Below are positions 55,591 to 64,000 of a stretch of DNA of 64,000 nt, one piece after another. The DNA is from Peromyscus leucopus. Lineage: Eukaryota; Chordata; Mammalia; Rodentia; Cricetidae. The stretch's first letter is position 1, and the number at the start of each line of letters is the position of its first letter. Below the pieces are notes generated by a model. It saw only the letters and a program-made list of their open reading frames with translations, made no database searches and was not told where the DNA came from. Location: the NCBI RefSeq assembly GCF_004664715.2, contig NC_051069.1, positions 6,525,501-6,589,500 of the forward strand, read 5' to 3'. Made by a program: the position numbers and the translations under genes.

Positions 55591-55967
55591 AAAATGTTTC
55601 CAACTCATTCTGTTTCAAAGAAATTTCTCTGCCAGAGATGCACAGAAGAGTATAAGGTAATGAGCATGCAGAAACTAGGAGGGCCTGTCTGTCTGTCCAG
55701 GCTCTTCTTAGCTTCTCTGCAGAAGTCCTCCCTCCGAGGAATGAGATAGGACCCTCTGAAGAAGGATCTTATTGTCAGACAAGGTAGAGCTGAGTTTCTT
55801 TATGCTGTGCTCCAAAGCAGGAAGAGGGGCTATTCCTGGACCTGCCCTGGTGAAGAAATTTCTGGTTTCCATGACTCCAGGGGAGAAAGGGACAGAGGCA
55901 CAGGACACAGGAGGGCAGAAGGACAGAGAAACTTTGCTTTCGAGGCTTTGTCTTCATTACTTTTGGG

Positions 55968-56066
55968 ACTAAAACAGGGTCTCACTTCTTAGCTCAGGTG
56001 GGCCTGAACTCATGGCAATCCTCCTGCCTTAGTCTCCAGGGCACTGGGATTATATGCATGAGTCTG
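55968..56066 (-). mobile_element. B1 SINE, old
   Basis: 'aaacagggtctcacttctta' to 'gcactgggattatatgcatg'. Confidence 0.6.
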
Positions 56067-56267
56067 GTGCTGGAGAAGTAGCTTAGAGTCCTACATCTTG
56101 CAGGCAACAGGAAGTGGACTGTGACACTAAGCGAAGCTTAAGGAAAAGGGACCTCAAAGCCACCCCCACAGTGACACACTTCCTCCCACAAGGCCTACTC
56201 CAACAAGGCCACACCTCCCAATAGTGCCGCTCTCTTTGGGAGCCATTTTCTTTCAAACTACCACAGG
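56067..56267. repeat. URR1-related fragment
   Basis: 'cacacttcctcccacaaggc' and 'ccacacctcccaatagtgcc', seen in the same repeat group. Confidence 0.5.
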
Positions 56268-56297
56268 TGTTTACAGTGATGACTGAAAAATAGGAAC

Positions 56298-56425
56298 ATG
56301 TGCTGGGTACAGCAGCACACACTGGAAGTCCCAAGCTTTGTAGGAGACTGGGGCAGGAGGATCTCTTGAGTCCATTTTAAGGCCAACCTGGGCAATATAG
56401 TGAGACCTCATCCCAAAATAAATAT
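56298..56425 (+). mobile_element. Old B1-type SINE
   Basis: 'gtgctgggtacagcagcaca' to 'agtgagacctcatcccaaaa'. Confidence 0.55.
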
Positions 56426-56518
56426 ATATTAAAAGAAGTCATAGCCAAACAAAATATTAGAAGAATTTCTTTAAAAAAGAAAGAAAAGCAAAAAACAAAC
56501 AAACAAACAAAAAAAAGT

Positions 56519-57195
56519 GTTGGAGACAGAGCTCTCAGCAGTTAAGTATGGTGATCTATTGTATCCCCCAATACATTGTGTCTCCCAATAAAATTTACCT
56601 GAGGATCAGAGGAAAAAGCCAGCCACTATATTAATGAAGAAGTCAGGCAATGGTAGCACACGCCTTTAATCCTATCACTTGGGAGGCAGGGATCTGTCTG
56701 GATCTCTGTGATTTTAAGGCCTGGGAACAGAGCCAGGCATAGCGATACCTGCCTTTAACGCCAGCACTAACCACAGAGGTCTGGAGGTCTGTACAGACAG
56801 ACAGGAAGTGACAGAGCTGGGCAGGAAGAGGAAGTGATGTAGTTGGGCTGAGAGAACAAATGAGAGAACAGAAAGGCGTGTAGGTGTGGGTAGACAGGAA
56901 GTAGCTTGCTTTGGAAGCTGCGGAGTTGGTGAGGTGAGGTTAGCTGTGGCTTTAACCCCAATTTCTGGCTCCGAGTTTTTTATTAGTAAGACCGTTGAGC
57001 AGTTCGTCTACAGTTAAGAGCACTTGCTGCTTCGCAGGGGACCTCGGTTCAGTTCCCGGCAGCCATATGGCAGTCCATAACTCCAGTTCCTGGGACCCTC
57101 TTGTGGTCTCTGTGTGCACCAGGTATGCACACAGCACATACACATACATGTAGGCAAGAAATTCATACACATAAGAAGTAAATCTTTTAAAAAAT
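56519..57195 (+). mobile_element. B2/B3 SINE interrupted by an LTR
   Basis: The head is at 56519-56546 ('gagacagagctctcagcagt'). The body is at 57013-57195 ('gttaagagcacttgctgctt' to 'aagtaaatcttttaaaaaat'). Confidence 0.8.
56547..57012 (+). mobile_element. Solo LTR (ERV2-type) with B1-like interior
   Basis: Ends in TCTACA. GTTAAG is present before (56541-56546) and after (57013-57018). The left end reads TATGGTG, so the usual TG has probably mutated. The interior has two B1-derived pieces ('cgcctttaatcctatcactt', 'aggcatagcgatacctgcct'), then 'acagacaggaagtgacagag'. That SINE-containing LTR layout is familiar from rodents. Confidence 0.75.
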
Positions 57196-57239
57196 TTTAT
57201 TGCCAAAAAAAAAAAACAAAAAAAAAAAAAAACAGGAAT

Positions 57240-57420
57240 GATCAGGCAGTGGTGGTGCACGCTTTTAATCTCAGCACTTGGGAGGCAAAGGCAGGTGGAT
57301 CTCTGTGAGTTTGAGGCCAGCCTGGTCTACAGAGCAAGTCCCAGGATAGGCTTCAAAAGCTACACATAGAATAGCTGTCTTGGAAAAAACAAACAAACAA
57401 ACAAAAAACAGAACAAAACA
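57240..57420 (+). mobile_element. B1 SINE
   Basis: 'tcaggcagtggtggtgcacg' to a CAAA-repeat tail. Confidence 0.9.
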
Positions 57421-57489
57421 ACAGAAGAAAGGAAATCAGGAACACTTCACTATTTACATATGGTAGGTAACATTTTTGTTTGGTTGGTT

Positions 57490-57622
57490 TTTTGGACCAT
57501 GCCTCCTAGCCCAGGCCAGCCTTAAACTCCCTCTGTAGCTGAGGCTGACCTTGAACTCTGGATCCTCCTGCCTCTACCTCCTGAGAGCTGGATTACAGGC
57601 ATGCACAGCACTCCTGGTCCTG
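57490..57622 (-). mobile_element. Old B1-type SINE
   Basis: 'ctgaggctgaccttgaactc' and 'attacaggcatgcacagcac'. Confidence 0.65.
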
Positions 57623-57624
57623 GT

Positions 57625-58725
57625 AACATGTTTTGCAAGAACTGGAAGAGAAGAAGAAGCCCCTGGAAAGTTACAGCAAAAGATAGGGAGGAACCCCTAG
57701 TATTTCCACAAAGCTAACGTTTCCATGGTCTCAAGAGGAAGGAAGGGCGCAGGCAGAGCTGTGCTGAGACAGCATGTCAACAGAAGCCAGGAGGCTTCTA
57801 AAGAAACTTCTGCGACCGGCCGAGTGCTGTGCTGGAATCAGTTTGGGCCTTTCCCATCCCCCACAACCCTGAAGCTCTGTTGGAAGAGCACCCATCTTCT
57901 GTCCACGGGGGATTTCAAACACACATGACTTTTGTCTGGTTGTCTTTCTGGAACGATTTGTCTGTTTCTGTTTGGTAGTGGTGCTAGGCACTGACCCTAC
58001 CTACACATGCTAGGGCACTCTGCTCTGTCACTGAGCCTCCTCCTGAGCTCCTGTGTGTGTATCTGTGTGGGTGCTTGTACCACAGCACATATGTGGAGGT
58101 CAGAGGACAGTTTCGGGAATCAGTTCTCGACTTCCGCCATGTGGGTCCCTGGGTTTGAACCCAGGCTGTCAGCCGTGGCAGCAGGAGCCCTTACCAGCTG
58201 AGCTGTGCAGCCCGCCCACCTCTCACTTTTAATCCTATAATCACATGTCATCAAAATATCCCGTCACAACTCATGCTTGAAAGTATGAACCTGGCATGAC
58301 GTCTCTTTCTTCAGACTTGAACCTAGAAAAGTGAGAAAAGGGGCGGCTTTTCTCCCCTCTGCCCCTCTCCCCTACTTTTCACCCCCCGACTGGTCATTCT
58401 CCACTGCCTGGGGAGCCCTGTGAGGCGCTGCCCAACACCCCGACAGTTCTTCCTCTGCCGGTCGGTCGGCTCACGGTCTCTGAGCTCGAAGGTGCTTCCT
58501 CTCACCCGAGTTCTTGATCCTCACAGAGGCCTCTCCTCCCTCACTGCTCACTGCTGTTCTTCACTCGATCCCCGGGCACCAGGCAGCACATGTCTACACC
58601 CTTTCTGCTGAGGTTTCCTCGGCCCTGCTGAGAGCCTGTTGGCTATCAGCTCTGTCAATTATAACCCCACAGCAAAACTCATGAGAAACATTCAAGCACA
58701 GCTTTGCCTTCAAAGCAGCTAACCC
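57625..58725. other. Unassigned sequence and one SINE
   Basis: Apart from the tRNA-derived SINE at 58050-58218, nothing was recognised. 58320-58600 is somewhat CpG-enriched ('gccggtcggtcggctcacgg') and could be regulatory; no exon seen. Confidence 0.45.
58050..58218 (-). mobile_element. tRNA-derived SINE
   Basis: 'tggaggtcagaggacagttt', 'gtccctgggtttgaacccag' and 'ccagctgagctgtgcagccc'. Confidence 0.7.
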
Positions 58726-58947
58726 TGGGGCCAGAGAGATGACTCAGTGGCTAAGAGCACTTGTTGCTCTTGCAGGACCCAGGTTCAATTCCCAGTACCC
58801 ACATGGTAGAGCACTACCATCTGTAACTCCTATTTCAAGGGATCTGATGCCCTCTTCTGGCCTCCACAGGTACTAGGCACATATGTGGTACACAGATATA
58901 CATGCAGGCAAAACATATATATACTTAAAATTCAAAAAAAAAAAATA
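58726..58947 (+). mobile_element. B3 SINE
   Basis: 'ggccagagagatgactcagt' to 'atacatgcaggcaaaacat'. Confidence 0.9.
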
Positions 58948-59100
58948 GTATTTTTTTCCAAGTAGTTCTAAATTTCCAAAGCAGGAGTGGCCCCCAGCCT
59001 CTAGCCCTCTTCCACTTTGTCTCTAAGGCCTGCCACTGATGTCCCGAGTCTCTCATCTGCAGACAGCACAAACTCTGAGTTAGCTTCTTAAAATCCCTTC

Positions 59101-59489
59101 TGTGGGATGGTCTGTATGGCAAATGTGTTGCTCTGATTGGTTAGTAAATAAAACACTGATTGGCCCATGGCTAGGCAGGAAGTATAGGCGGGACTAACAG
59201 AGAGGAGAAAAGAAAGAACAGGAAGGCAGAAGGAGTCACTGCCAGCTGCCGCCATGACAAACAGAATGTGAAGATGCCGGTAAGCCACGAGTCACGTGGC
59301 AAGGTATAGATTCATGGAAATGGATTAATTTAAGCTATAAGAACAGTTAGCAAGAAGCCTGCCATGGCCATACAGTTTGTAAGCCATATAAGTCTCTGTG
59401 TTTACTTGGTTGGGTCTGAGTGGCTGTGGGACTGGCTGGTGACAGAGATTTGTCCTGACTGTGGGCCAGGCAGGAAAACTCTAGCTACA
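59101..59489 (+). mobile_element. LTR-like element (ERV2-type)
   Basis: Starts TGTGGGATGG and ends CTAGCTACA. 'ctgattggttagtaaataaa', 'ggcccatggctaggcaggaa', 'ggattaatttaagctataag' and 'gacagagatttgtcctgact' match a common cricetid LTR-like repeat as I recall it. I could not find a clean target duplication. Confidence 0.6.
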
Positions 59490-59659
59490 AATTCCCCTCA
59501 ACAGAGTGCCACGTTACATCCCAGCCTTCTGCCAAAATGGGTGCTTGCACCCAGCACCCAGCACTCCGGGACTTAGTGTTTCATAACAAACTAGCCCCTC
59601 CCTCAAAAAATCATCTTAGTGAAATAAACAATAAACATGCAGTCTCTTGCATAGCTCTT

Positions 59660-59905
59660 CTGGTCAGAAATTGGGGAGTGGCTTATCTGGTCAGTTCTCG
59701 CTCAGGGTCTCTTATTAGGCTCTTACCCACTTGCCACAGTGACTGAGGATGGAAGATGGCTTCCACGGTGGTTCACTCAGCTTGTAAATTGGTGCATGGT
59801 GATTGTAGGAAGCCTTGGGGCGACCTCTACTTGTGAAAATCTCCACTGGGATGCTTGAATGCCCTCAGACTATGGGGGCCAGATCCTGGCAAAGTGAGCA
59901 ATCCT
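59660..59905 (+). repeat. Possible ancient repeat
   Basis: 'ctcgctcagggtctcttatt' and 'cttccacggtggttcactca' resemble an old mammalian repeat class. Weak and unassigned. Confidence 0.3.
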
Positions 59906-60045
59906 ATTCAATACCTATTCCAATCCACACTCACAATCCCACACTGTCCTCTGCCATGTCTAGTTGGGTCTGCCCACCAGCTCTGAATCTGAAACTGTCT
60001 GAGAACGCAAGTGCCAGGTAGTGAGGAACATCAGGGGCTGGCGCA

Positions 60046-60650
60046 AGCTACCTATTACACCCTTTGCACACGGCCGATGAACACTTCCTATTACACCCTT
60101 TGCACACGGCCGATGAACACTTCCTATTACACCCTTTGCACACGGCCGATGAACACTTCCTATTACACCCTTTGCACACAGCCGATGAACACTTCCTATT
60201 ACACCCTTTGCACATGGCCGATGAACACTCTTCCTATTACACCCTTTGCACACGGCCGATGAACACTCTTCTTATTACACCCTTTGCACACGGCCAACGA
60301 ACACTCTTCCTATTACACCCTTTGCACACGCCGATGAACACTCTTCCTGTTACACCCATTGCACATGGCCGATGAACACTTCCTATTACACCCTTTGCAC
60401 ATGGCCGATGAACACTCTTCCTATTACACCCTTTGCACATGGCCGATGAACACTCTTCCTATTACACCTTTGCACATGGCCGATGAACACTCTTCCTGTT
60501 ACACCCTTTGCACATGGCCGATGAACACTCTTCCTATTACACCCTTTGCACACGGCCGATGAACACTCTTCCTATTACACCCTTTGCACATGGCCGATGA
60601 ACACTCTTCCTGTTACACCCTTTGCACACGGCCGATGAACACTCTTCCCT
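60046..60650 (+). repeat. 36-38 bp minisatellite, 16 copies
   Basis: The unit contains 'tattacaccctttgcacacg' then 'gccgatgaacact' and 'tcc'. The first units are 36 bp and later ones 38 bp, through an extra CT. Many units carry ATGG where others carry ACGG, a CpG decay pattern. Frames stay open on both strands because 36 is divisible by three; this is not a gene. Confidence 0.96.
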
Positions 60651-60746
60651 GTATCAAGATGAACCAAGTATAAGGAAAGACCAGAACAAGCATCTGGATC
60701 GATTCTGTAAAAACAAAACAAAAACCTTTGGGACAACTTCATTGTT

Positions 60747-60828
60747 CTTTTTTTGGAGGGATGTTGAATCCGGGTACATGACCTTGCAAAGCATAACACT
60801 TCCACTGTGCTATAACCCAACTCTTCTT
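60747..60828 (-). mobile_element. ID-like SINE, old
   Basis: T-rich start, 'gatgttgaatccgggtacat' and 'ccactgtgctataacccaac'. Confidence 0.4.
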
Positions 60829-60857
60829 TGGGAGACTTCTTTAAAACTGTGTAAGCA

Positions 60858-61075
60858 CCAGGCTAGAGAGAGGGTTCAGTGTTGAAGAGACCCCACCTGC
60901 ACTGCTCCTCCAGAGGACCTGGGTTCGACCCACAGGGCAGCTAACAACAGTTTGTAACTCCAGTCCCAGGGGGGTTGATTCTTCTTCTGGACTCCTTAGA
61001 CACCAGACAAGCATGTGGTGCACATATAAACATGCAGGTAAAACAATCATACACATAAAATAAATTATTTAAAAT
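60858..61075 (+). mobile_element. B3 SINE
   Basis: 'aggctagagagagggttcag' to 'acataaaataaattatttaa'; it abuts the presumed Ciao2a 3' end. Confidence 0.8.
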
Positions 61076-61267
61076 CGACCCTCTCCACATTATGTTCCTC
61101 AGCTCTAAATGGGTCCAGGGTTCCCCACAAAGGAAGGCAGGGCCTCTCCTTAAGGATTCCTACTCATTTTTAGACTTCTCTCTACATAAAAATCAGTGAA
61201 CACAGCTTTGGAGATATCTTAGTTCACTTTGACATTAGATGAGCCATTACAAGAATCATCTGTTGTA

Positions 61268-61273
61268 TTTATT
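61268..61273 (-). terminator. Ciao2a: Ciao2a polyadenylation signal
   Basis: The plus strand TTTATT is AATAAA on the transcript strand, inside CTAAATAAATACAAC. It is the last such hexamer before the unique sequence gives way to the B3 SINE at 61075. Confidence 0.7.
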
Positions 61274-61489
61274 TAGAATGATGATTTAAATCAAATATAT
61301 TTGGGCACAGTAGATATTTGACATGAAAAGCAGTTGTATCAGAATGGTCATCAGAAAAATAGTAACATTTTACACATAATAACTAGAAAATATTTTTCTG
61401 TCTGATCACTTAGGTTAGAAATCCTGAGAATGTTACTCTCTGAACAATTAGGTTCTACTTCATAACTGCTCGGAAAGAATCCTTTAAAA

Positions 61490-61690
61490 AAGCAGGCGAT
61501 GGTAGTGCACGCCTTTAATCCCAGCACTCAGGAGGCAGAGGCTGGGGGATCTCTGTGAGTTTGAGGCCAGCCTGGTCTACAAAGAGAGCTTCAGGATAGC
61601 CAGGGCTGTTACACAGAGAAACCCTGTCTCAAAAAATAAAAACAAACAACAAACAAACAAAAAAACACCAAAAAACTTGAAAAAAAAAAT
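61490..61690 (+). mobile_element. B1 SINE in the Ciao2a 3' UTR
   Basis: Near full length with a long A-rich tail; antisense to Ciao2a, so the mRNA would carry a reverse B1. It splits unique 3' UTR sequence at 'aatcctttaaa' | 'tgctttgaggtac'. Confidence 0.92.
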
Positions 61691-61794
61691 GCTTTGAGGT
61701 ACAAATCACCTACATATTCAACGTGAGTCCCGCATTTTACAAAGATTTAAACAACCAGATTGAATGACTACAGGTCCCTGGCTCTTCGGCCGTC

Positions 61795-61892
61795 TCAGTC
61801 AGGCTCAAGGACGCACTGTTCCACGATTTCCCGCAGGTTGGGGTTCTCCATCGCAGCTGCCACTCGCTCTTTGTCATTTATCTGCTTGTTGA
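61795..61892 (-). CDS. Ciao2a: Ciao2a (Fam96a) terminal coding exon
   Basis: This 98-bp coding segment follows a TTTTGCAG acceptor. It completes an Ile codon and then encodes [18 protein letters not shown] followed by [13 protein letters not shown] and TGA (61797-61795). This is the alpha-helical C-terminal tail of the MIP18-fold protein. No frameshift or premature stop is present, so this end of the gene looks intact and under constraint. Neighbours: its 3' UTR follows directly, and Dapk2 lies about 26 kb further along in the same orientation. Confidence 0.97.
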
Positions 61893-62039
61893 CTGCAAAA
61901 CACGTGGACAAAAGTTAACAGAGCTGTGTCAACAGAGACCAGACGGCCATTTGTATGAGCCTGCCAAAACGACGAATTTAACTCCTTGAGAACCTACAAC
62001 TAATTATTGAGAACTTTAATTACTCATCATTCAGTTTCT

Positions 62040-62222
62040 TTTAAGATGTTTTTCTTTTGTGTGTGCACACACACGTGTGAGAATTGCTCACAAGTCCTAT
62101 GGAGGCCAGAATAGGGTTGCTGCATGTCCTGGGGCTGAAGCTCTAAGTGGGGTGAACTGAACCCCAGTCCTCTGGAAGAGCAACACACGCTCTTAACCAC
62201 TGAGCCGGCTCTCTAGCCCCTC
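62040..62222 (-). mobile_element. B3 SINE
   Basis: 'tatggaggccagaatagggt' to 'actgagccggctctctagcc'. Confidence 0.85.
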
Positions 62223-62441
62223 CTAACGCCGTGTCTCAGGTCTGGAAAGCAGTCTCAAGAGAAAAACACTCTCTATTGCTCTCGCACTCTACAAGCAATG
62301 CTAGTCTAATTTCTTTCTTTCTTGGCATCACCAACACACACACTTCTATATTCAGAGTGAAATTCTAAACTGCCACTTTCCCCCCATTTCTGCCTGCTTT
62401 TTAAACTGCAGTGCTGCTCACATGGCAAAAATTCTAAGTGT

Positions 62442-62565
62442 TTTGGCCAGGCATGGTGGTGCCTACCTTTACACCCAGGACTCAGGGAAGAGGCGGGAGG
62501 ATCTCTGTGAGTTTGAAGCCAGCTTGTTCTACGAAATGAGACCAAGTCTCACAAATAAATAAAAT
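62442..62565 (+). mobile_element. B1 SINE
   Basis: 'ggccaggcatggtggtgcct' to 'gagaccaagtctcacaaata'; shortened right arm. Confidence 0.8.
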
Positions 62566-62668
62566 GGACTGGGAATACAGCTCAATGGTACAGCGCTTGC
62601 CTCGCACATATGAGGCCCTGGGTTCAGTCCCCAGCATGACAAAGATTAATAATTCAAATAAATAAAGT
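62566..62668 (+). mobile_element. ID SINE
   Basis: 'gggaatacagctcaatggta' and 'ggccctgggttcagtcccca'. Confidence 0.8.
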
Positions 62669-62669
62669 G

Positions 62670-62892
62670 AGGACTGAGAAGATGGCTCAGAGATTAAGAG
62701 TACTGGATGCTTTTCCAGAGGACCTGGCTTTGATTCCCAGAACCCATATGGCAGCTAAGAACGTAACTTCACTGCCAGGGAGTCTGATGCCCCTTCTGGC
62801 CTCTGCAGGCGCTGGAGGCATGCAAACAGGTGCACAGACATGCATGCAGGCAAAACATCCACACACATCAAATAAAAATAAATAAACAAAGT
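62670..62892 (+). mobile_element. B3 SINE
   Basis: 'gactgagaagatggctcaga' to 'catcaaataaaaataaataa'. Third SINE in a direct chain. Confidence 0.85.
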
Positions 62893-63217
62893 AAGAGGTA
62901 AAGCTCCTAGTTTCTGGGGTTTGGTGCATTTATCCCCAGGGAATGTAAAGCTAGGACATGATTTTCACCATTGTCCTGACAGTACCTAGCAGACTTCTAG
63001 GACAGGCTGGTGGGCTGATGCAGTGAGTATTCTCTGCACCCCTCTCCTAGTATACATTTTGATGCATCTCTCTCTCTCCCCCCAGCCCTGTGTGTACTTT
63101 TGGGCTCATGATCTTCCATCTCACTCTTTCCCATCACCACCCTGTTCCTCCCTCCTCTGCTCTTCTTTACACTATCTATCAGTCTATCTAGTGATGAAAG
63201 GTAAACAAACATTATTA

Positions 63218-63343
63218 TCATTTATTTGAGACAGAGTCTTTCTATGCAGTCCTGACTATAAACCAGGCTGGCTTCAAACTCAGATTGGCCTGCCTCTACC
63301 TCCTGACTGCTGGGACTGGAGGCGCGCCACCACCACACCTGAC
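63218..63343 (-). mobile_element. B1 SINE
   Basis: 'tgagacagagtctttctatg' to 'cgcgccaccaccacacctga'. Confidence 0.8.
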
Positions 63344-63912
63344 AGAAAACAAGCATTTCCAATGTTCTTCTCTTTACTTGGTCTCATCATTTGTATAATA
63401 TTCTGTTTCCCATGTACCACATCACTAATTGGGAAACATTATGTCTTTTGCTGTTTTCAGATCCCACCTCTACAGTTTTCAAATGACTACTGGCTGACTT
63501 TTCTCTGCAGACTAGGGGTCCTCAATAGACAGTCACCTCCCACTTCCACCCTAGCACATAACTAACAGACAGCCTCAGCCCTGAGATTCCCTAATGCTTG
63601 ATTTGTGAGATCCCCAGTTTCAACTTTCCCACAGCTAAGGAACTGTCAGAGCAGAACCAAACCTTTGAAGTTCACGATCCCTCGAACTGGATGTTTACAG
63701 ATCCGTTTGTAGCCTACGGCCTGAACCAGTTACTATTCATGGGCCCCAGTTTACCAGAGACACAGTGGAAAATGACCTGTGACGGAAAAGCACAACTCGT
63801 GGTATCCTCTCTATTTGCAGGCACCCCAATAGAGCAGTGGCTGACAGATAACCTAGTACCCAGACAGAAGTATGAGCTGCAGCTGTTTGCAATAACGTTT
63901 GCCATCACTTAC

Positions 63913-63958
63913 TGTCTTCTTCTGTCGAGTGAGTTCCTTCAGAAATGTAGATTTCCAA
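63913..63958 (-). CDS. Ciao2a: Ciao2a (Fam96a) penultimate coding exon
   Basis: CIAO2A is a MIP18/DUF59 protein of the cytosolic iron-sulfur cluster assembly targeting machinery. With CIAO1 it serves maturation of IRP1 and stabilises IRP2. Seen: a 46-bp exon between a pyrimidine-rich TTTCCAG acceptor and a GTAAGT donor, reading LEIYISEGTHSTEED plus the first base of the next codon (A). That base joins TC of the last exon to give Ile, so the phases agree exactly (E-E-D-I-N-K-Q). Earlier exons lie beyond the right edge. The residues match the family as I know it over the full exon. Confidence 0.95.
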
Positions 63959-64000
63959 CTGGAAAGAAACGAGAAAGAAGCAAAACATCTGAACATCCTG

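Larger units (their letters stand above)
35800..61245. other. Dapk2-Ciao2a intergenic region
   Basis: About 26 kb separates the Dapk2 promoter from the Ciao2a poly(A) site, close to the spacing I recall for human. No ORF here has the length, codon character or family resemblance of a gene. Longer frames come from CA/TG arrays, the minisatellite or SINEs. Unassigned stretches over 300 bp are 38500-38970, 39300-40000, 40215-41685, 42700-43340, 44410-45080, 47365-48065, 57625-58045 and 58220-58725. Confidence 0.8.
61250..61794 (-). other. Ciao2a: Ciao2a 3' UTR (3' end approximate)
   Basis: AT-rich unique sequence follows the stop codon on the minus strand and is split by a B1 SINE at 61490-61690. 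The first poly(A) signal with a plausible setting is AATAAA at 61273-61268, so cleavage is expected near 61245-61255. Without the B1 the 3' UTR would be about 340 bases. Confidence 0.75.
61893..63912 (-). other. Ciao2a: Ciao2a last intron
   Basis: This 2,020-bp GT-AG intron contains a B3, a B1, an ID, a B2/B3 and a minus-strand B1. The parts 62225-62440, 62895-63215 and 63345-63912 show nothing recognisable. The last of these stays unusually open in some frames, but no splice-bounded exon was found. Confidence 0.85.

Noticed and set aside
60011..60562. Long frames on both strands encoding YYTLCTRPMNTS-type repeats
   Set aside because: Product of a tandem DNA unit divisible by three; open on both strands and with 38-bp units shifting the frame.
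60046..60650. CRISPR-like array (repeats of 36-38 bp)
   Set aside because: Units are directly adjacent with no unique spacers, and the genome is mammalian.
63600..63912. Open, coding-looking stretch near the right end
   Set aside because: It falls in the last Ciao2a intron between phase-matched exons. Adding it would break the known protein.

Overview
This window is ordinary rodent nuclear DNA. It is dense in B1, B2/B3, B4 and ID SINEs, simple repeats and LTR remnants, and protein-coding exons are very sparse. The B1 copies often carry a right-arm variant (for example 'ggcaccaaagctacacag' near 13760 and 'ggcgcaaagctacacag' near 37475). I associate that variant with cricetid rodents (hamsters, voles, deer mice) more than with mouse or rat. 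The species assignment is inference.

Two genes are recognisable, both on the minus strand. (1) The 5' end of Dapk2 (death-associated protein kinase 2): a CpG island with first-exon donor at 35000, intron 1 (34999-27400), and exon 2 (27302-27399), which encodes the N-terminus starting MRSPNMETFKQQ. Intron 2 then runs off the left edge, and no further kinase exon was found in the leftmost 27 kb. (2) The 3' end of Ciao2a (Fam96a): a 46-bp exon (63913-63958), a 2.0-kb intron, the terminal coding exon (61795-61892) ending EQCVLEPD, and a 3' UTR with a poly(A) signal at 61268-61273. The order and orientation fit the known mammalian DAPK2-CIAO2A neighbourhood (human 15q22). The roughly 26 kb between them holds no supportable gene.

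Layout: 1-27301 is Dapk2 intron 2, with many SINEs, a rodent L1 3' end, URR1-like repeats, a 21-bp minisatellite grown inside a SINE, and three fused CRE palindromes 172 bp past exon 2. 27400-34999 is intron 1, with an LTR nested in a B2 and a compound CA/29-mer satellite about 1 kb from the promoter. 34830-35760 is the promoter region, with a CpG island and two CTCF-like motifs. 35800-61245 is intergenic, with nested LTRs, a non-coding 3.75-kb ERV2-type provirus relic with a tRNA-Lys primer site, and a 16-copy 36-38 bp minisatellite. 61245-64000 is Ciao2a.

The two genes are not known to act together: Dapk2 is a calmodulin-regulated kinase and Ciao2a is a cytosolic iron-sulfur assembly factor. 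I saw no novel gene system. The best leads are the Dapk2 start-codon/uORF arrangement, the triple CRE, and several repeats whose nesting can be read directly from target-site duplications. Repeat family names come from sequence recognition only, and boundaries are good to about 5-20 bp unless a target-site duplication fixes them.
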